Source of the DNA: Mactra quadrangularis
Lineage: Eukaryota > Mollusca > Bivalvia > Venerida > Mactridae
Direction: 5' to 3'
Length of the DNA: 64,000 bases
Assembly (NCBI GenBank): GCA_025267735.1
Contig: CM046295.1
Coordinates: 23,794,716 to 23,858,715 of the forward strand
The notes under the pieces were generated by a model. The model saw nothing but the letters and a program-made list of their open reading frames with translations, ran no database searches and was not told the origin of the DNA. The translations under genes and the position numbers were made by a program. Of this stretch, positions 54,901 through 61,655 are shown in pieces; the first letter of the stretch is position 1; every line of letters starts with the position of its first letter.

Positions 54901-57413
54901 GGATTCGAATCCGTAAACCCTTCGGGACACAAGATTCCAAATGTCGGCGCGCTACTAACTGCGTAATCGACCCGGGTTCTAATTACTGTGGAAGGACAAG
55001 CTGATAGTGTAAATGGAAGATGTATGGAGATAGAAACAAATAGCATACTAAGTGTAGTAGGGTAAGCGAGTACTTCTAAAATAATGTACATGAAAGCTGT
55101 ATGGAGATAGAAACAATAAGCATAGTGTAGTAGGGTAAGCGAGTACTTCTAAAATAATGTACATAGAAGCTGTATGGAGATAGAAGCAATTAGCATAGTG
55201 TAGTAGGGTAAGCAAGTACTTCTAAACTAATGTACATGGAAGCTGTATGGCGATAGAAGCAATTAGCATAATGTAGTAGGGTAAGCGAGTACTTCTAAAA
55301 TATTGTACATGGAAGCTGGTATGGTGAGTTGGCGCTGTACATAACTTACACTAAACTAAGAAAAGAATTAATGGTTAAAAGTGGCCTGGCTAGCTTAGTT
55401 GATAGCAAGTCTACTGATCGAAGGGTCGTAGGTTTGATTCCTGGGCGGGGCATACTTTCGTGGAACTTGGTCATGAAATTAATCCCAAGATGGTTTGGTG
55501 TTGGCCGCTGTACATAACCTACACTTCAATAAGAAAAGTGTTTCGGTGAAAAGCCGTCTGGCTAGCTCAGTTGATAGCAAGCAAGTCTACTGATCGAGGG
55601 GTCGTGGGTTCGATTCCCAGGCGGGGCATACTTTCGTGGAATTAAGTCATGAATTAAACCCAACAAAAATAAGTTAATACATTACCTTGATTGCAGTCTC
55701 CACTATTACATCCATATAAGCAGGTTCCTGTAAACTGGTCACATGTCATGTTAACACAATCTATGTTACATTTGAGTTCACATCTGTTTCCATAGTTACC
55801 ATTCAAACAACCATGTATACAAGTTCCATTGTTATCATAACAAACAGCCTTCAATGTTAAACCGCAAGTTTCACATCCAACTGGACACTTGATACACCGG
55901 ATTCCATCGGCATATAAACCTTGATTACATTCACTGCATTTACCATTATGATCGCACAGTATACAATTCTGATCACACGATACACAATTACCATTATTGG
56001 CATAGAAATGTTTTTGACATGAAACACAAAAGTTATCGAAGGAACATTTCAGACAATTGTTAACATCACAAGTGTAGCATTTACTCTCATATAGTTTATA
56101 ACCATCGTCACATGTAGTACAAGTATTATCACCTGAACATTGTGAGCAATGATCATTTGTACAAGTGAAACACTTGTTGCTATTCAAAATGAAGCCACGT
56201 TTGCATGAATCACATTTGTTGTCATCGAAACACTTATTGCATCTTGAAGCATCGCATCTGAAACATTTATGATTGTTTAGAATATAACCGTCATTGCAAG
56301 ATAAGCAAACACCTTCTGTGGAACATGATTTGCAGTGAGGATTTAAATTTTGACACGTGGAACAATGTCCTTGATGTAAGATGTAACCATCCATACAAGT
56401 TAAACACTGACTGGCACTTTGACAAGTCTCACAGACATTATTACACTTGTGACATTTCCAATCCCTCAAGTAATACCCATCAACACAAGAGATACAATGA
56501 CTAGCCCTAACACAAGTCTCACAGACATTATTACACTTGTGACATTTCCAATCCCTCCAGTAATACCCATCAAAACAAGAGCTACACTGACTAGCACTAA
56601 CACAAGTCTCACAGACATTATTACACTCGTAACATTTCCAATCCCTCCAGTAATACCCATCAACACAAAAGCTACAAATACCTTTTTTACACGTCTTACA
56701 CGACCAATCACATTGACCTTTGGTTAGATCTAAAAATTAAAAGAAAACATGATTTGAAACAACTACATGTACACGTATGATAGCTCTACAATGTTTACAT
56801 GTATGACCATTGATTTGTCTAAAATATAAATAAGTATGGTGGCATATTTCTGCCACCAGATAACCACATAACTAGCACGTTAATTAAGTGGTTGTCTAGT
56901 TACGTAAATAGTTAACCAGATAATTACTGTTTATTAAGTGGTTAACTAGTAACGTAACTAGATATATTTTTTTCAATAAATAAATGATCATAACAGGAAA
57001 TAAATGCAAGTTAAGGCTTACAACTGTCATTCTTGTATTAGTTTACCAAATTAATGTTAAGTGGTAAACTAGTTACGTAACTAGTTAACTACTTAATTAA
57101 CGTGTTAGTTATGTGGTTATCTGGTGGCAGAAATATGCCACCATAAATAAGATATTATAAATTTATTAATAATTATTTTATGATAAGCAAAACAAGGTTT
57201 TTAATTTTTGTAAGACAAACAAGTTTATCGGACTCTCTTTAATGACATTTTTCAATCATATATTATTCCTAGTTTATTATCATAATCAGTTTAACGTGGA
57301 AACAAAACCACCCCAGTAAATATGTACTTGCCTGCTCTCCAAATTAACAGAAAACATATCCAAATAAAGTCACGTGATTTCCTTCCAAACTGAAGATAAA
57401 ACAAAAAAACCAT
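30836..57413 (-). CDS. RPTP gene B, complete, predicted pseudophosphatase receptor
   Basis: Joined minus-strand exons: 57332-57413, 55686-56729, 51272-51380, 50519-50613, 48270-48502, 47166-47294, 46577-46664, 45382-45446, 44003-44039, 42735-42838, 41978-42103, 41004-41152, 39268-39403, 38548-38676, 37919-38021, 36308-36384, 35607-35741, 34647-34778, 33585-33745, 32653-32788, 30836-30919. They sum to 3354 nt, an open frame of 1117 residues plus stop. Layout: signal peptide, Cys-rich repeats, one TM helix, juxtamembrane tail, PTP D1 and D2. D1 has KNRY, WPD and the GRTG end of the P-loop, but the catalytic Cys is Gly. D2 keeps C-X5-R but lacks WPD. Activity is therefore doubtful, and a ligand-binding or substrate-trapping scaffold role is an inference. 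A second ectodomain exon copy (52788-54770) lies inside and may be skipped. Exact closest vertebrate class is unclear. Confidence 0.88.
31030..31210 (-). repeat. Inverted copy of repeat at 15335-15510
   Basis: TTACAAGCATGATTTACCGA...GGTGG and TGAAATGGATTGTTTCATTTTTATT match the 15335-15510 stretch on the opposite strand. The shared end of two short open frames (KNETIHxRGRxY) comes from this repeat. Confidence 0.65.
31228..31494. mobile_element. MITE with 28-bp TIRs, copy 2
   Basis: Same TIRs as 29132-29398; the interior is the reverse complement (GGAACGTGTGTTCTCGTACTAAATTTAAT). The pair forms a large inverted repeat downstream of gene B. From 31500 to 32650 nothing is recognised except diverged units (TCCGATTTCAGGCCATATCAAA) at 32420-32580. 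Confidence 0.9.
32653..32788 (-). CDS. Gene B exon 20: D2 P-loop end
   Basis: Acceptor TATTTTAG and donor AATCAG|GTACAA. It encodes NGAERSGLFCLVCVLLEKIE and on to KRPLAVNNQ. With the previous exon it forms the D2 P-loop HC-LNGAE-RSG, keeping C-X5-R. Confidence 0.88.
33585..33745 (-). CDS. Gene B exon 19: D2 WPD-loop region and P-loop Cys
   Basis: Encodes VQFSRWLQTSKVSPDVVEFL, the place where active PTPs have W-P-D, and ends SPVLVHC. The WPD motif is replaced by WLQ, so the general acid is absent, as often in RPTP D2 domains. Donor TGCTT|GTAAGT. Confidence 0.9.
34245..34646 (-). repeat. 89-bp array copying exon 18 end and its splice donor
   Basis: Four units (donor copies near 34261, 34375, 34463 and 34552) precede the true exon donor at 34646. 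Each repeats the exon text coding SVTQCKIQYKNK, the donor GTAAG(T/A), and some intron. Spacing between the last three is 89 bp. The leftmost copy keeps more exon (SRKQDQLCSVTQ). Confidence 0.88.
34647..34778 (-). CDS. Gene B exon 18: D2 segment
   Basis: 44 codons, phase 0/0, between TTTACAG and AATAAG|GTAAGTG. NVGQYIPSHNEEDMTAG then FNVKVVSRKQ. This is the D2 strand region after the FWxM helix. Confidence 0.88.
35140..35590 (-). repeat. 47-bp donor-proximal minisatellite
   Basis: About nine units of CACTTGTAATTTTGTATCTGGCTAAAGCAAATAAAATAAAGATTT. The array begins about 20 bp inside the intron from the donor at 35606, without copying the exon. Confidence 0.85.
35607..35741 (-). CDS. Gene B exon 17: D2 segment
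   Basis: 45 codons. FKSPKHFIIAQTPLSSTVRD then LVVQEKCKLIINM. It corresponds to the PTP core 'FIATQGP...FW...I' segment; the W is missing in this D2. Confidence 0.9.
35885..36290 (-). repeat. 48-bp donor-proximal minisatellite
   Basis: About eight units of GATCAGTTATGTTTAAACATATTGTATCGACATAGTTCACAATAGACA, ending about 20 bp from the donor at 36307. Open frames over it are repeat artefacts. Confidence 0.9.
36308..36384 (-). CDS. Gene B exon 16: D2 segment
   Basis: Phase 1 in, phase 0 out. DIDRPRLHLGRKNASSEYIN then ALYLN, the D2 equivalent of the YINA motif. Confidence 0.9.
36460..36760. repeat. Two tRNA-like SINE fragments
   Basis: A plus-strand fragment at 36470-36570 (GAGCAGTGGTGATAGAACACG, SINE-3 like). 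A minus-strand tRNA-like stretch at 36695-36760 reads GGTTAGCTCAGTCGGGAGAG and GGGTTCGAGTCCCAGTC. The latter has good A and B boxes but no paired acceptor stem. Confidence 0.5.
37090..37450. repeat. GTTGG/CCAAC-rich palindromic element
   Basis: Many copies of CCAACGTTGG-like words (ACCAACGTTGGTCC, CGTTGGGCCAACG, GTTGGGTCAACG) in both orientations. It suggests a foldback element. Intron 15 of gene B. Confidence 0.6.
37685..37870 (+). repeat. Copy of the 1495-1690 repeat
   Basis: AATTTATGGACTAAATACGGAAC, then ATGGCGTCAAAATATGTCCGAGGTTATTCGTAGTAAATG. An arm of the 8965-9335 palindrome family. Confidence 0.7.
37919..38021 (-). CDS. Gene B exon 15: D1-D2 linker
   Basis: ELRSTLESRSESEILAVQRN then ELTDKNRTGADIP, a charged linker into D2. 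Phase 0 in, phase 1 out. Confidence 0.85.
38548..38676 (-). CDS. Gene B exon 14: D1 C-terminal helices
   Basis: 43 codons: EQYRFLHECLVYTLTYDC... The preceding exon ends MVLNL, so the usual Q-loop MVQT-x-EQY reads MVLN-L-EQY and the conserved Gln is missing. Confidence 0.9.
38865..38960 (-). repeat. SINE-2 fragment
   Basis: TTACGGCGTCCAGCGCACAAAACCTAACTTTCCAGGACCC, the 3' half of SINE-2 in reverse. A partial SINE-1 body also lies at 38320-38410. Confidence 0.7.
38965..39235 (-). repeat. 33-bp donor-proximal minisatellite
   Basis: About eight units of ACTTAACAAATCACGACAGTTATATAACTTTAGT. The array ends about 30 bp from the donor at 39267. Confidence 0.9.
39268..39403 (-). CDS. Gene B exon 13: D1 P-loop second half
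   Basis: Starts by completing Ser then AGIGRTGTYIAIDIL, followed by CVRKLREQRVKMVLNL. The GxGRTG part of the P-loop, including Arg, is intact. Confidence 0.92.
39755..40560 (+). repeat. About 65-bp minisatellite in intron 12
   Basis: About twelve degenerate units of AAAGTGGCCACAAGAACAATTTCAAAGTTTCTTCTGGTATCAACACGACATATTGCATGTGTTTACACTT. Mid-intron, not next to a donor. Confidence 0.88.
40790..40985 (+). repeat. SINE-1 body fragment
   Basis: CTGGAATAATTTCTATTGTCATTTTCCCTCCTACCAT, ACTGACGGAAGTAT and TGACTGACTGCCGTAATATGACATAT; tRNA-like head missing. Confidence 0.65.
41004..41152 (-). CDS. Gene B exon 12: D1 WPD loop and mutated P-loop start
   Basis: AHYTAWPDKGTPDDVTSLVE keeps the WPD general acid. 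The exon ends DGPILVHG then AG of a Ser codon. Family members read VHCSAG here; the codon is GGC, not TGC, so the catalytic cysteine is replaced by glycine. Donor GGCAG|GTAATG. Confidence 0.93.
41978..42103 (-). CDS. Gene B exon 11: D1 segment
   Basis: 42 codons: INKCDQYWPNVDSQVTYGDL then EMIYTDYAIRSFKLQK. KCDQYWP is the conserved 'KCxxYWP' motif of classical PTPs. Donor AAAAG|GTTGGT. Confidence 0.93.
42188..42734 (-). repeat. 46-bp array copying exon 10 end and its splice donor
   Basis: Exact 46-bp period: the unit start (TTGTCTTGTCAAC) recurs at 42195, 42241, 42287 and so on to 42701, next to the true exon. On the minus strand each unit reads GGCAAGATTGT(A/C/T)ATGTTGACAAGACAATGGGAGGCTGAG|GTAAGTT, the exon text KIVMLTRxWEAE plus donor. 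Most of the extra copies keep GT at the donor. Units 42241-42379 and 42425-42563 match pairwise, a 184-bp higher-order repeat. Confidence 0.95.
42735..42838 (-). CDS. Gene B exon 10: D1 FWxMVW segment
   Basis: GPTIQYMRDLTPFWWMVWQE then KVGKIVMLTRLWEAE. The FWxMVW motif is diagnostic of classical PTPs. The donor CTGAG|GTAAGTT is followed at once by the 46-bp array. Confidence 0.94.
43117..43475. mobile_element. MITE, AGGGACTTTAGTCAG family, copy 2
   Basis: Ends AGGGACTTTAGTCAGTTATC and ATAACTGACTAAAGTCCTT are inverted, about 355 bp apart. Related to 29928-30258 and 46115-46487. Confidence 0.85.
44003..44039 (-). CDS. Gene B exon 9: short D1 exon
   Basis: 37-nt exon (GYRKKNAYIASM) between TTTTTCAG and CTATGG|GTACGT. 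It corresponds to the 'GY...YIATQGP' strand and keeps the frame. Short, but required by the phases on both sides. Confidence 0.88.
44085..44390 (-). repeat. SINE-1, full length, reverse
   Basis: Tail GGTTTAACGCCGTAGCAACATACAC at left; head with CCTGGAATCGAACCAACGG and CTACCAACTGAGCTG at right. The open frame at 44285-44527 overlaps it and is not a gene. Confidence 0.85.
45382..45446 (-). CDS. Gene B exon 8: D1 YINA exon
   Basis: 65 nt: completes Tyr, then DETLVTLKSPEFSYINASFIE, the YINAS motif. Donor ATAGAG|GTAACT. Confidence 0.9.
45551..45700 (+). repeat. SINE-3 partial
   Basis: GAGCAGTGGTCAGTGGTAAGACGCGCACC and B box GGATTCGAGACCC, then TTTCCTTGAGCAAGAAA. Plus orientation. Confidence 0.7.
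46115..46487. mobile_element. MITE, AGGGACTTTAGTCAG family, copy 3
   Basis: AACGGACTGAAGTCAGTTATTTCCCCTTG and AACTAACAAAAGTCCCTGATT ends; core as in the other two copies. Confidence 0.8.
46577..46664 (-). CDS. Gene B exon 7: D1 KNRY loop
   Basis: SLSVGLIKSYDISRAEENAF then KNRYQGIYP. The KNRY loop for phosphotyrosine recognition is intact. Phase 0 in, phase 1 out. Confidence 0.93.
46690..47140 (-). repeat. 30-bp donor-proximal minisatellite
   Basis: About 14 units of CTCTCACATTTTAAATTGATTAAATGTGAA, ending about 25 bp from the donor at 47165. Very regular on the exon side, more diverged away from it. Confidence 0.92.
47166..47294 (-). CDS. Gene B exon 6: start of D1
   Basis: 43 codons, phase 0/0: VTYEHLGVDDENYYNVLKTQ, then LQKYVASRTQDDYINEFQ. 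N-terminal helices of D1. Donor TTTCAG|GTAAACATA as in gene A. Confidence 0.9.
47970..48265 (-). repeat. Donor-proximal ACGAA-type minisatellite, gene B
   Basis: Degenerate units like GAATTGATACG(T/G)(G/A)AACA...ACGAATGCATACG adjoin the donor of exon 48270-48502. The counterpart in gene A is 4960-5427. Confidence 0.65.
48270..48502 (-). CDS. Gene B exon 5: juxtamembrane tail
   Basis: VPLDAMPDKRKKENKQTTSV ... then YDEAEELYEPLLDKELNEK. Longer than gene A's exon by 16 codons, with two acidic-context tyrosines that could be phosphorylation sites (inference). The donor has the same 4-nt ambiguity as gene A. Confidence 0.8.
48897..49300 (+). repeat. Interspersed repeat, copy of 26870-27265
   Basis: Same orientation and collinear over about 400 bp. 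Noncoding. Confidence 0.75.
49385..49690 (+). repeat. 78-bp tandem repeat, four copies
   Basis: CCAGTTTTAGACTTTCGAACACATTTTGAACAAAATGTCTGTCATTAATAATCTCAAGTCGGAA recurs four times. Mid-intron in gene B intron 4. Confidence 0.88.
49990..50515 (-). repeat. Two donor-proximal minisatellites, gene B
   Basis: 49990-50245: seven 34-bp units ACGTCCCACGTGATAAAACAACTTATGTTACCA. 50270-50500: units of about 33 bp, CACGCCTCATGCTAACAACAAATTATGTCGCT. On the minus strand each unit of the second array contains GTGAGCGACATAATTTG, close to the true donor GTGAGTAACCTAATATG. The first array is the counterpart of gene A 5690-6457. Confidence 0.88.
50519..50613 (-). CDS. Gene B exon 4: cytoplasmic stalk
   Basis: RRNRRSVENLSRNDPDIPNT then EDLYEEFDTEG. 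The YEEF tyrosine resembles SH2-binding contexts (inference). Acceptor TTACAG, donor GGGG|GTGAGTAA. Confidence 0.88.
50779..51271 (-). repeat. 61-bp array copying TM exon end and its splice donor
   Basis: Donor copies at 50840, 50901, 50962, 51023, 51084, 51145, 51206, then the true exon end at about 51267-51271: exact 61-bp steps. On the minus strand each unit reads TTGTAATTATTGTAGCCTTTGTTATATGGAGAAG|GTGAGT plus intron, i.e. the end of the TM exon and its donor. Six of the seven extra units keep GT. Confidence 0.95.
51272..51380 (-). CDS. Gene B exon 3: transmembrane helix
   Basis: STQQEGLTIF then MLAGIVGGIIVVCSAAIIVA and LVIWRR: one TM segment with a basic stop-transfer end. Acceptor ATTTTCAG, donor CGAAG|GTGAGT; phase 1 in, phase 2 out, as gene A. 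Confidence 0.93.
51775..52065 (-). repeat. SINE-3, reverse
   Basis: TTTCATGCTTACGCACGTTCACCG at left, GGTGGGATTCGAACCCAGGACC (B box) at right. The open frame 51894-52268 runs across this and the next SINE and is not a gene. Confidence 0.8.
52185..52460 (-). repeat. SINE-1, reverse
   Basis: Tail GGGTTTAACGCCGTAGCAACACATTG, body CTTTTGTCAGTGACTGACAAC, decayed head at right. From 52465 to 52787 only diverged relatives of the 54990-55370 unit are seen. Confidence 0.8.
52788..54770 (-). CDS. Second ectodomain exon copy in gene B, 5' truncated
   Basis: Open for about 660 residues to donor GATCAAG|GTAATA, phase 1. It is homologous to gene A's ectodomain exon from near its start through GFGNVKLNC, then jumps in frame to DQG, lacking the last quarter of EGF-like repeats. 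At the 5' end homology stops at DGSCRQCNKVC. Next comes a fragment of the palindromic MITE, with no visible AG acceptor. It may be skipped in mRNA, giving exon 2 to TM, or may use a distant cryptic acceptor. The preserved 2-kb frame suggests recent use or recent origin. Confidence 0.75.
54771..54835. mobile_element. Palindromic MITE fragment at the broken exon end
   Basis: TGTATAGTGCAACAATATT and GGTCGTATTCCAGATCATGCG match 8341-8402. It abuts the truncated ectodomain exon. Confidence 0.75.
54842..54990 (-). repeat. SINE-2 fragment
   Basis: Head region in reverse: GGGTGGGATTCGAATCCGTA and CTGCGTAATCGACCCGGG. Confidence 0.75.
54990..55370 (+). repeat. 80-bp tandem repeat
   Basis: About four and a half units of GAAGCTGTATGGAGATAGAAACAATTAGCATAGTGTAGTAGGGTAAGCGAGTACTTCTAAAATAATGTACAT. 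A single unit lies near gene A's ectodomain exon (10260-10390). Confidence 0.9.
55387..55672 (+). repeat. Two SINE-1 copies with internal deletion
   Basis: 55387-55490 and 55555-55672, each a tRNA-like head ending GGCATACTTTCGTGGAA. The second is fused to TTAAACCCAACAAAAATAAG, like the copy at 10431-10550. Confidence 0.8.
55686..56729 (-). CDS. Gene B exon 2: shortened cysteine-rich ectodomain
   Basis: 1044 nt, open from acceptor TTTTTAG to donor CAATCAAG|GTAATG, phase 1 at both ends. It begins LTKGQCDWSCKTC. Three nearly identical 44-residue units follow (CETCxxASxC..C.DGYYWRDWKC), then repeats like those of gene A. An in-frame deletion joins GCETCG to LTLKAVCYDNNG, removing the middle of the gene A array but keeping the last two EGF-like units. 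About 347 residues against 960 in gene A. Confidence 0.9.
56835..57150. mobile_element. MITE with long inverted repeats (gene B copy)
   Basis: GGTGGCATATTTCTGCCACCAGATAACCACATAAC...GTTATGTGGTTATCTGGTGGCAGAAATATGCCACC, nearly perfect inverted arms. Same site as 13875-14105 in gene A; this copy also has an internal duplication. Confidence 0.88.
57332..57413 (-). CDS. Gene B exon 1: signal peptide
   Basis: From ATG at 57411-57413 the frame reads MVFLFYLQFGRKSRDF, then IWICFLLIWRA, and joins exon 2 with an Asp codon: basic region, hydrophobic core, Ala before the likely cleavage point. Donor GAGCAG|GCAAGTA is GC-type and conserved in gene A. A possible acceptor (ATCTTCAG at 57390-57392) inside the exon could shorten it to 57332-57389, with the start elsewhere. 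Confidence 0.65.
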
Positions 57414-57494
57414 GAATTGATAGTTTCTAAACAGAAATTAACAAATTTAAGATAAATTTAGCTGGATAGATAGATAGAAAGATATTAAAAGTTA

Positions 57495-57640
57495 AATGTG
57501 ATGACGTCATTAAAAATGGCGATGACGTCATAAGGTAAGGTCAATAACGTCATGAAGAAAGGTCGATGGCGTCATAAAGTTAATTTGATAATGTCATGAC
57601 GTGATGAAGTAAGGTCGGTGACGTTATTAAGTAAGGTCGA
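57495..57640. promoter_or_regulatory. CRE-like array upstream of gene B
   Basis: Two perfect TGACGTCA sites (near 57502 and 57523) and several degenerate ones (ATAACGTCATG, GGCGTCATAA) in the same repeat context as 14440-14815, about 90 bp upstream of the first coding ATG. It is shorter and more decayed than in gene A. Confidence 0.5.
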
Positions 57641-59715
57641 TTACAATTGTTTGTCAGAGTTCTTATTTCAACCTATCAAAATTATTGCATTGTATTTTGA
57701 CGCCTTTTTTCTATGGTGACTTTGAAATTATGATTGGAAAGTCAGTTATGTGCAATTTTTCTTAAGTGAAAAATTAAAAAATCTACTGTAAAAAGGTTTG
57801 TTCGTGTAGGAAGGAGGACTCCTCATGCTCAACGTTTAAAGTTACGTGATATTCATGCTGAAAACAAACTCTTTAGTCAAATTATTTTATCAGCCAAAAA
57901 GGAATGAAACAAATAGAGCATACAATAACTTTTACATGTATTTAAGCGAAATAATATTGTTTACACATTACTTAATTTACGGATCGATTCAATTTTAGTG
58001 GTGAGGATTTGGAGCTAACGATATTTATCTCGAGATCATTAGGGATTTACAGAGGCAGGAGAAATTATCTTAGTAGATAGTTTTATTCGCTGTTTCCAGT
58101 CATTTAACCATTTGCCTTGAAGACAAAAGTTAAAATATTTGTTTACTACATTAATTATTGTTGTAGATCACGTGACAATGGACATTGAAACTTGTAAAAT
58201 ATCGCATTTGAGACGAAACGGTAAATGATTTAACATTTCCATTGTAGTTGATAAATAAGGATTTTATTTAATCGTGGATTGCGTCTTGATTTGAATTGAA
58301 TCAACCCCTGGCAAACATGCATTGCCGATGATTTAAAAAATATTTGATCAATTGATTTTCGGCGGTGTTTAATTGATAAACGATTAACCAATACTTAGTA
58401 AAAAATATTGTTCTATTTTGAGTTTTAACAATGACCAATGAATCATATTTGTTAACGAGTTTGTTTACTTGTTTGAGTAAATTAATTGGTTACATTATTT
58501 TTCAATAGATCATCATACTATTAGAATTTTCATTGCAAAATGATTGTAATTGAAAATTTCGGTAGAATATCTCAGCCACAGTCTAATTGTCGACCTTTTG
58601 AATTGTCAATATATGATTAAATGAAAATAGTTAATGTGTCTGAATTGGTTCCATAGCATACAATTATGGCAAGATTTGTTTGTTTATTTGTAAAAAAAGT
58701 TGTTACAACTTTCAACTTTGGTGTCAACGTCGTTGTCTCTCAGTACTAAGCAATAAAAATGTTCGGTAGTTGCTGATACAAACAATTATCTATACATGTA
58801 ATATAGAAAGGATGTAATCTACAACGTAAACGGCATTTCAATGATAAAAAGTCAAATGATTCGACAATGCCCTGAAAGATTTCCAGCATGAAATATCAGG
58901 ATGCATGTCAGATATTATATGCAAACAGGATACATGAGGTACAAATGTATTCACAACACAAATCTACATCTTGAAATACATGAACGTTGTACTTGTACTA
59001 CTTGTAAAATATCACACACACTTACTACAAGATCATTGAAGGTGTACCATCAAACAAATATGTTAAATCTTAAAATCAGATGTAAAATCCCTCTATTCCG
59101 GAAATCTCTCCAAACTGGATTTTTTTCTTGTCCGAAGCAATTCCGGTTTAGAGGGTTTTTACTGTATATAACAACTTTTTTAAACACTTCTCAAGTCTCA
59201 AACAGGAAATTAAAAATAATTAAAAAAACAACGTGTAATAAAATTTCCTTGTTTCAAGTGTGTGCACATAGTATACATCCTATCAAAGAATCACTCCGCA
59301 GGTTAAAATGGTAAGGCATCTTTGTCGATAGTTTTCGATTTGTGATATAACTTAAGCTTTTCGGCGAAATCGTCGAATATCTAATAATGTATTTATTACA
59401 ATAGAGTCTTCTTTGAAACATATTTTCAACTAATGAAGTTTCCATTTAAATGCTGTCATGTTATTTATTGCATTTCAAAGTGACAGTAGACACAAGCCGA
59501 AAGTAAAATTTGGTTGCCAATACCTTAAACAATAGATTTATTCATAATATATTTACAAAGAAGTCTTGTTAAACGAAACGATTTTCACCAAATTACATAA
59601 TATATATTTATATCTTAATATTGTTTATTTGCAAAATATTGAATATAATGTGCTCTGATGAAAAAAATTTCTTTTTAAGAAATTTGCATAAACTTTAATT
59701 ACCACGTTGATGCAA
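57641..59715. other. Upstream flank of gene B; no recognised gene
   Basis: 57641-58240 is collinear with the gene A flank. The rest is AT-rich. An open frame of 137 codons on the plus strand (58901-59314) has no motif, no repeats and no paralogue here; I do not call it. 59490-59700 resembles 2600-2800. Confidence 0.5.
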
Positions 59716-59719
59716 TGGG

Positions 59720-60135
59720 AAAATCATATTGTAGCAGAGGTATAATACGGCACTTGTACTCCCTTGCCTTTAAGCTAGCTTTTATGGCGAGTGTCCGCTC
59801 ACGACTCGAGAGGTCGTGGGTTCGAATTCAAGTTCGGACCATGGATTTTTATCGGGTTACATTTGGCGCCCAACGTAAATTATCCATTAGGAATTATGTG
59901 ATTGCACCCTTAGATAGTCCCACAGACAATCAAGCTCCAAGAATTCGAGGACAAATTCTGTTAAGGAGGGGGGGGGTAGCAGAGGTATAATGCGGCACTT
60001 GTACTTCCTTACCTTGAAGCTAGCTTTTTTGGCGACGTGGTAGAATGTCCGCTTACGACTCGAGAGGTCGTGGGTTGGAATCCTAGTTCAGACCATGGAT
60101 TTTTATCGGGTTACAATATAAAACGAAGACAACAT
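59720..60135 (+). repeat. Two tandem tRNA-derived SINE-4 copies
   Basis: Each runs GTAGCAGAGGTATAAT(A/G)CGGCACTTGTACT, then CCGCTCACGACTCGAGAGGTCGTGGGTTCGAATTC and ACCATGGATTTTTATCGGGTTACA. The B box GGTTCGAAT is clear. The open frame at 59715 is repeat read-through. Confidence 0.7.
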
Positions 60136-60189
60136 TATCATCAGAGTTTATATTCAATAGTGTCTTTATAACCAGGACATTAATCCTCT

Positions 60190-60475
60190 CAGGAGCGGAC
60201 CCAGGATTTTTTCTAGGGGGGGCGAACTTTTTCTAGCAGGGGTTCAAACTTTCGAACCACAACGACATTATACACATTTTGCAGAATAATGCAACATATT
60301 AATAATAAAAACAACATAACCGTTATAGATATGTTAAGCACCAAGAAAAATTGCTTCATGCTACTTAAAAATGACTTACAGTCAAGAAATACACTAATGA
60401 ACAGGTCCATTTAGGAAATTCAAGGGCGGTCCGGACCCCCCTGAAACCCCCCCCCCCCGCTAAATTCGCCTATCT
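60190..60475 (+). mobile_element. G-rich-end MITE copy 4
   Basis: GGAGCGGACCCAGGATTTTTTCTAGGGGGGGCG to CCCCCCCCCCGCTAAATTCGCC, same orientation as 2909-3187. Confidence 0.8.
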
Positions 60476-60594
60476 ATTTCCTTCTTAGACGTCAAGGAAT
60501 CCTACATTACATTGAATCATTTAAGATGCCAACGCTTGTCCCATAACCTAACTAAACAGAAATAATGATGCATTATTCTTGTTTAAATAGCATG

Positions 60595-60890
60595 CCCGGT
60601 CAGCGCAGTCGGTAGCATGCAAGTCTACTGATCGATGGGTCGTGGGTTCAATTCCCGGGCTAGGAGTGGAGCTTGGTCATGAAATAATTTCTACGACTAT
60701 TCTCCCTCTTATCACCGATTCTTTATCACATAGGACAGTAGTCACTCACAGTTAACGGAAGTATGCGTCAGTAGTTGGTTAACAGTTACATCCAGAGATT
60801 TAGCCTTTTCGGGAACACTGAGTAGGTGGACTGACATCTATGATAAAACCTTTACAATGTGTTGCTACGGCGTTACCCCCCCCCCCCATA
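60595..60890 (+). repeat. SINE-1 copy
   Basis: Head GCCCGGTCAGCGCAGTCGGTAGCATGCAAG with B box GGGTTCAATTCCCGGG, through to GTTGCTACGGCGTTACCCCCCCC. Confidence 0.85.
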
Positions 60891-61039
60891 ATATTTTTTA
60901 AAGACTAAACATTTTGCAGCCTAAACTATTACACACTTAACAAGTTACTGTTATTCAGTGGAATGAACCTAATGTTGATTCATTTATTGCATTAACGGTT
61001 TTAAAATATGTACATGTATTGTTTATATTAAAATCTTTT

Positions 61040-61275
61040 TAGGTTGGATTAAACGCCGTAGTAACATATTGTATAGGTCATATCATAGCAGTCAGATAAC
61101 CTACTCATTGTTTCTGGAATAGCAAAATATGTGGAGTTAGCTGTTATCCAACTTCTAGGCACACACTTCCGTCAGTGACTGACGAATGTCCTACATGATT
61201 TAGAAACAGTGGTAGGAAACAGAAAAGCCACAAAGATAATTTCCTGACGAAAATCCACGTAAGTATGCCCCGCCC
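61040..61275 (-). repeat. SINE-1 copy, reverse
   Basis: GGATTAAACGCCGTAGTAACATATTG, then CTTCCGTCAGTGACTGACGAATGTCC, ending at GCCCCGCCCGG with the tRNA-like head lost. Confidence 0.8.
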
Positions 61276-61372
61276 GGTGATGTATCTTAATAAATCAATT
61301 ATATTTCAATATGGAAGCGTACTTACACAGCAAAAATTAAATAGAACTACTTCATGAAGTGGCATAGTGCAT

Positions 61373-61655
61373 ATGCGGATCTTGCGGGCGAGGGGGGGGT
61401 CAGGGGTCCGGACCCCCTTAGAATTTCCAAAATGTACCTGTCCATAAGTGCATTTCTTGACTGTCAATTGTAGGTAGCATGAAGCATTTTTTTAATGGAT
61501 AAATGCATATATTCAATGATTATGTAGTTTTTATTATTAATATGTTGCATGATTCCGCAAAGTGTGCAAAATAAGGTTGTGGTTGGAAAGTTTGGAAACC
61601 CCCCTCCCTTTAAAATGTTTGGACCCCCTAGAAAAAAATCCTGGATACGCCCCTG
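61373..61655 (-). mobile_element. G-rich-end MITE copy 5
   Basis: GCGGATCTTGCGGGCGAGGGGGGGGTC to AAAAAAATCCTGGATACGCCCC; start of the block duplicated from 18250. Confidence 0.78.

Noticed and set aside
58901..59314. 137-codon open frame on the plus strand
   Set aside because: Longest unexplained frame, but AT-rich, without motif, paralogue or splice evidence.
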